From the NCBI GenBank assembly GCA_014379395.1, contig JACMLV010000383.1, positions 1 through 5,670 on the forward strand: a stretch of 5,670 nt of DNA, in the 5' to 3' direction. The DNA comes from Burkholderiaceae bacterium (GTDB lineage: Bacteria > Pseudomonadota > Gammaproteobacteria > Burkholderiales > Burkholderiaceae_D). The notes beneath the pieces were generated by a model, which was not told the DNA's origin, made no database searches, and saw only the letters and a program-made list of their open reading frames with translations. Positions 5,519 through 5,670 of this stretch are shown here, piece by piece. Within the stretch, counting starts at the first letter, position 1. Each line of letters starts with the position of its first letter. The position numbers and the translations under genes are program-made.

Positions 5519-5670
5519 GCGCCGGTGTCAGCATGGGCGATGGCGTTGGCGTGCGCGCCGGCGTCAATCCGACCAGCGGCGCGCCGGGGGTAACCGATGC
5601 TGCAACCGATGTGGCAAACGATGTGGCCGGCCCGCCGCAACTGGGCACGCTGTGGGGCCTCGGCGTCGGC
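5515..5670 (+). CDS. Probable precorrin-2/cobalt-factor-II C20-methyltransferase, N-terminus (runs off the right edge)
   Basis: Fifty-two codons are visible. ATG 5515 overlaps the cbiD stop in ATGA, and GGGGTGG at 5504-5510 is a weak ribosome-binding site, so this is a coupled operon gene. The last residues, QLGTLWGLGVG (42-52), match the start of tetrapyrrole methylases of the CobI/CbiL type, whose first strand usually reads G-T-L-x-G-x-G-x-G before PGDP. That makes a C20-methyltransferase the best guess. Another methylase (CbiF, CbiH) cannot be excluded because the diagnostic part is missing. The preceding 41 residues are an unusual Gly/Val/Ala/Asp-rich extension with no conserved motif, and it contains a tandem repeat. 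The true start may therefore be further in, for example ATG 5533 or one of the later GTG codons. Confidence 0.7.
   Translation, partial: MSAGVSMGDGVGVRAGVNPTSGAPGVTDAATDVANDVAGPPQLGTLWGLGVG
5592..5627 (+). repeat. Three tandem 12-base units in the N-terminal extension of the last gene
   Basis: The units AACCGATGCTGC (5592-5603), AACCGATGTGGC (5604-5615) and AAACGATGTGGC (5616-5627) follow each other without gaps. Neighbouring units differ at one or two positions. Being a multiple of three they stay in frame and encode a four-residue repeat, TDAA-TDVA-NDVA. A shorter imperfect duplication, GCCGGTGTCAG (5521-5531) and GCCGGCGTCAA (5557-5567), lies just before. Confidence 0.75.

Overview
The window is high-GC DNA with strong G/C bias at third codon positions. 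It looks like a proteobacterial chromosome, and my best guess is a betaproteobacterium such as an Oxalobacteraceae relative. That assignment rests on overall style (a cobalamin riboswitch, cobalt-early corrin genes, a large multi-PAS sensor), not on a marker gene, so it is tentative.

Layout. The left part (3-1544, minus strand) is the N-terminal part of a large signalling protein with four consecutive PAS domains; its output domain lies beyond the left edge. A 536-base divergent intergenic region follows. It holds a sigma-70-like promoter (TTGTAA, 17-base spacer, TATACT), a complete cobalamin (B12) riboswitch aptamer at about 1705-1940, and a 140-base expression platform. In that platform the ribosome-binding site of the next gene can be masked by a pyrimidine-rich anti-Shine-Dalgarno segment. 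The right part (2081-5670, plus strand) is a tightly packed cobalamin-biosynthesis operon: cbiE, a cbiX-cbiC fusion, cbiD, and the start of a C20-methyltransferase gene (cbiL/cobI type). Each junction is an overlap: ATGA, then 23 or 14 bases, then ATGA. This implies one mRNA and translational coupling.

How the genes work together. The CbiX part would insert cobalt into sirohydrochlorin. The CbiL/CobI-type enzyme then methylates C20, CbiD methylates C1, CbiE methylates C5, and the CbiC part performs the late methyl shift to the hydrogenobyrinate/cobyrinate level. CbiX and CbiD point to the cobalt-early (anaerobic-type) route. CbiF, CbiG, CbiH, CbiJ and CbiT functions are not in the window and are presumably downstream or elsewhere. 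The riboswitch should shut the operon down when cobalamin is abundant.

Most noteworthy points: the CbiX-CbiC bifunctional polypeptide with a preserved MxCxxC motif; a sequence-level switching model for the riboswitch, in which the L13-like hairpin and the cbiE ribosome-binding site compete for the same anti-SD; and a 12-base tandem triplication in the N-terminal extension of the last gene. I found no mobile element, CRISPR array, tRNA or rRNA.
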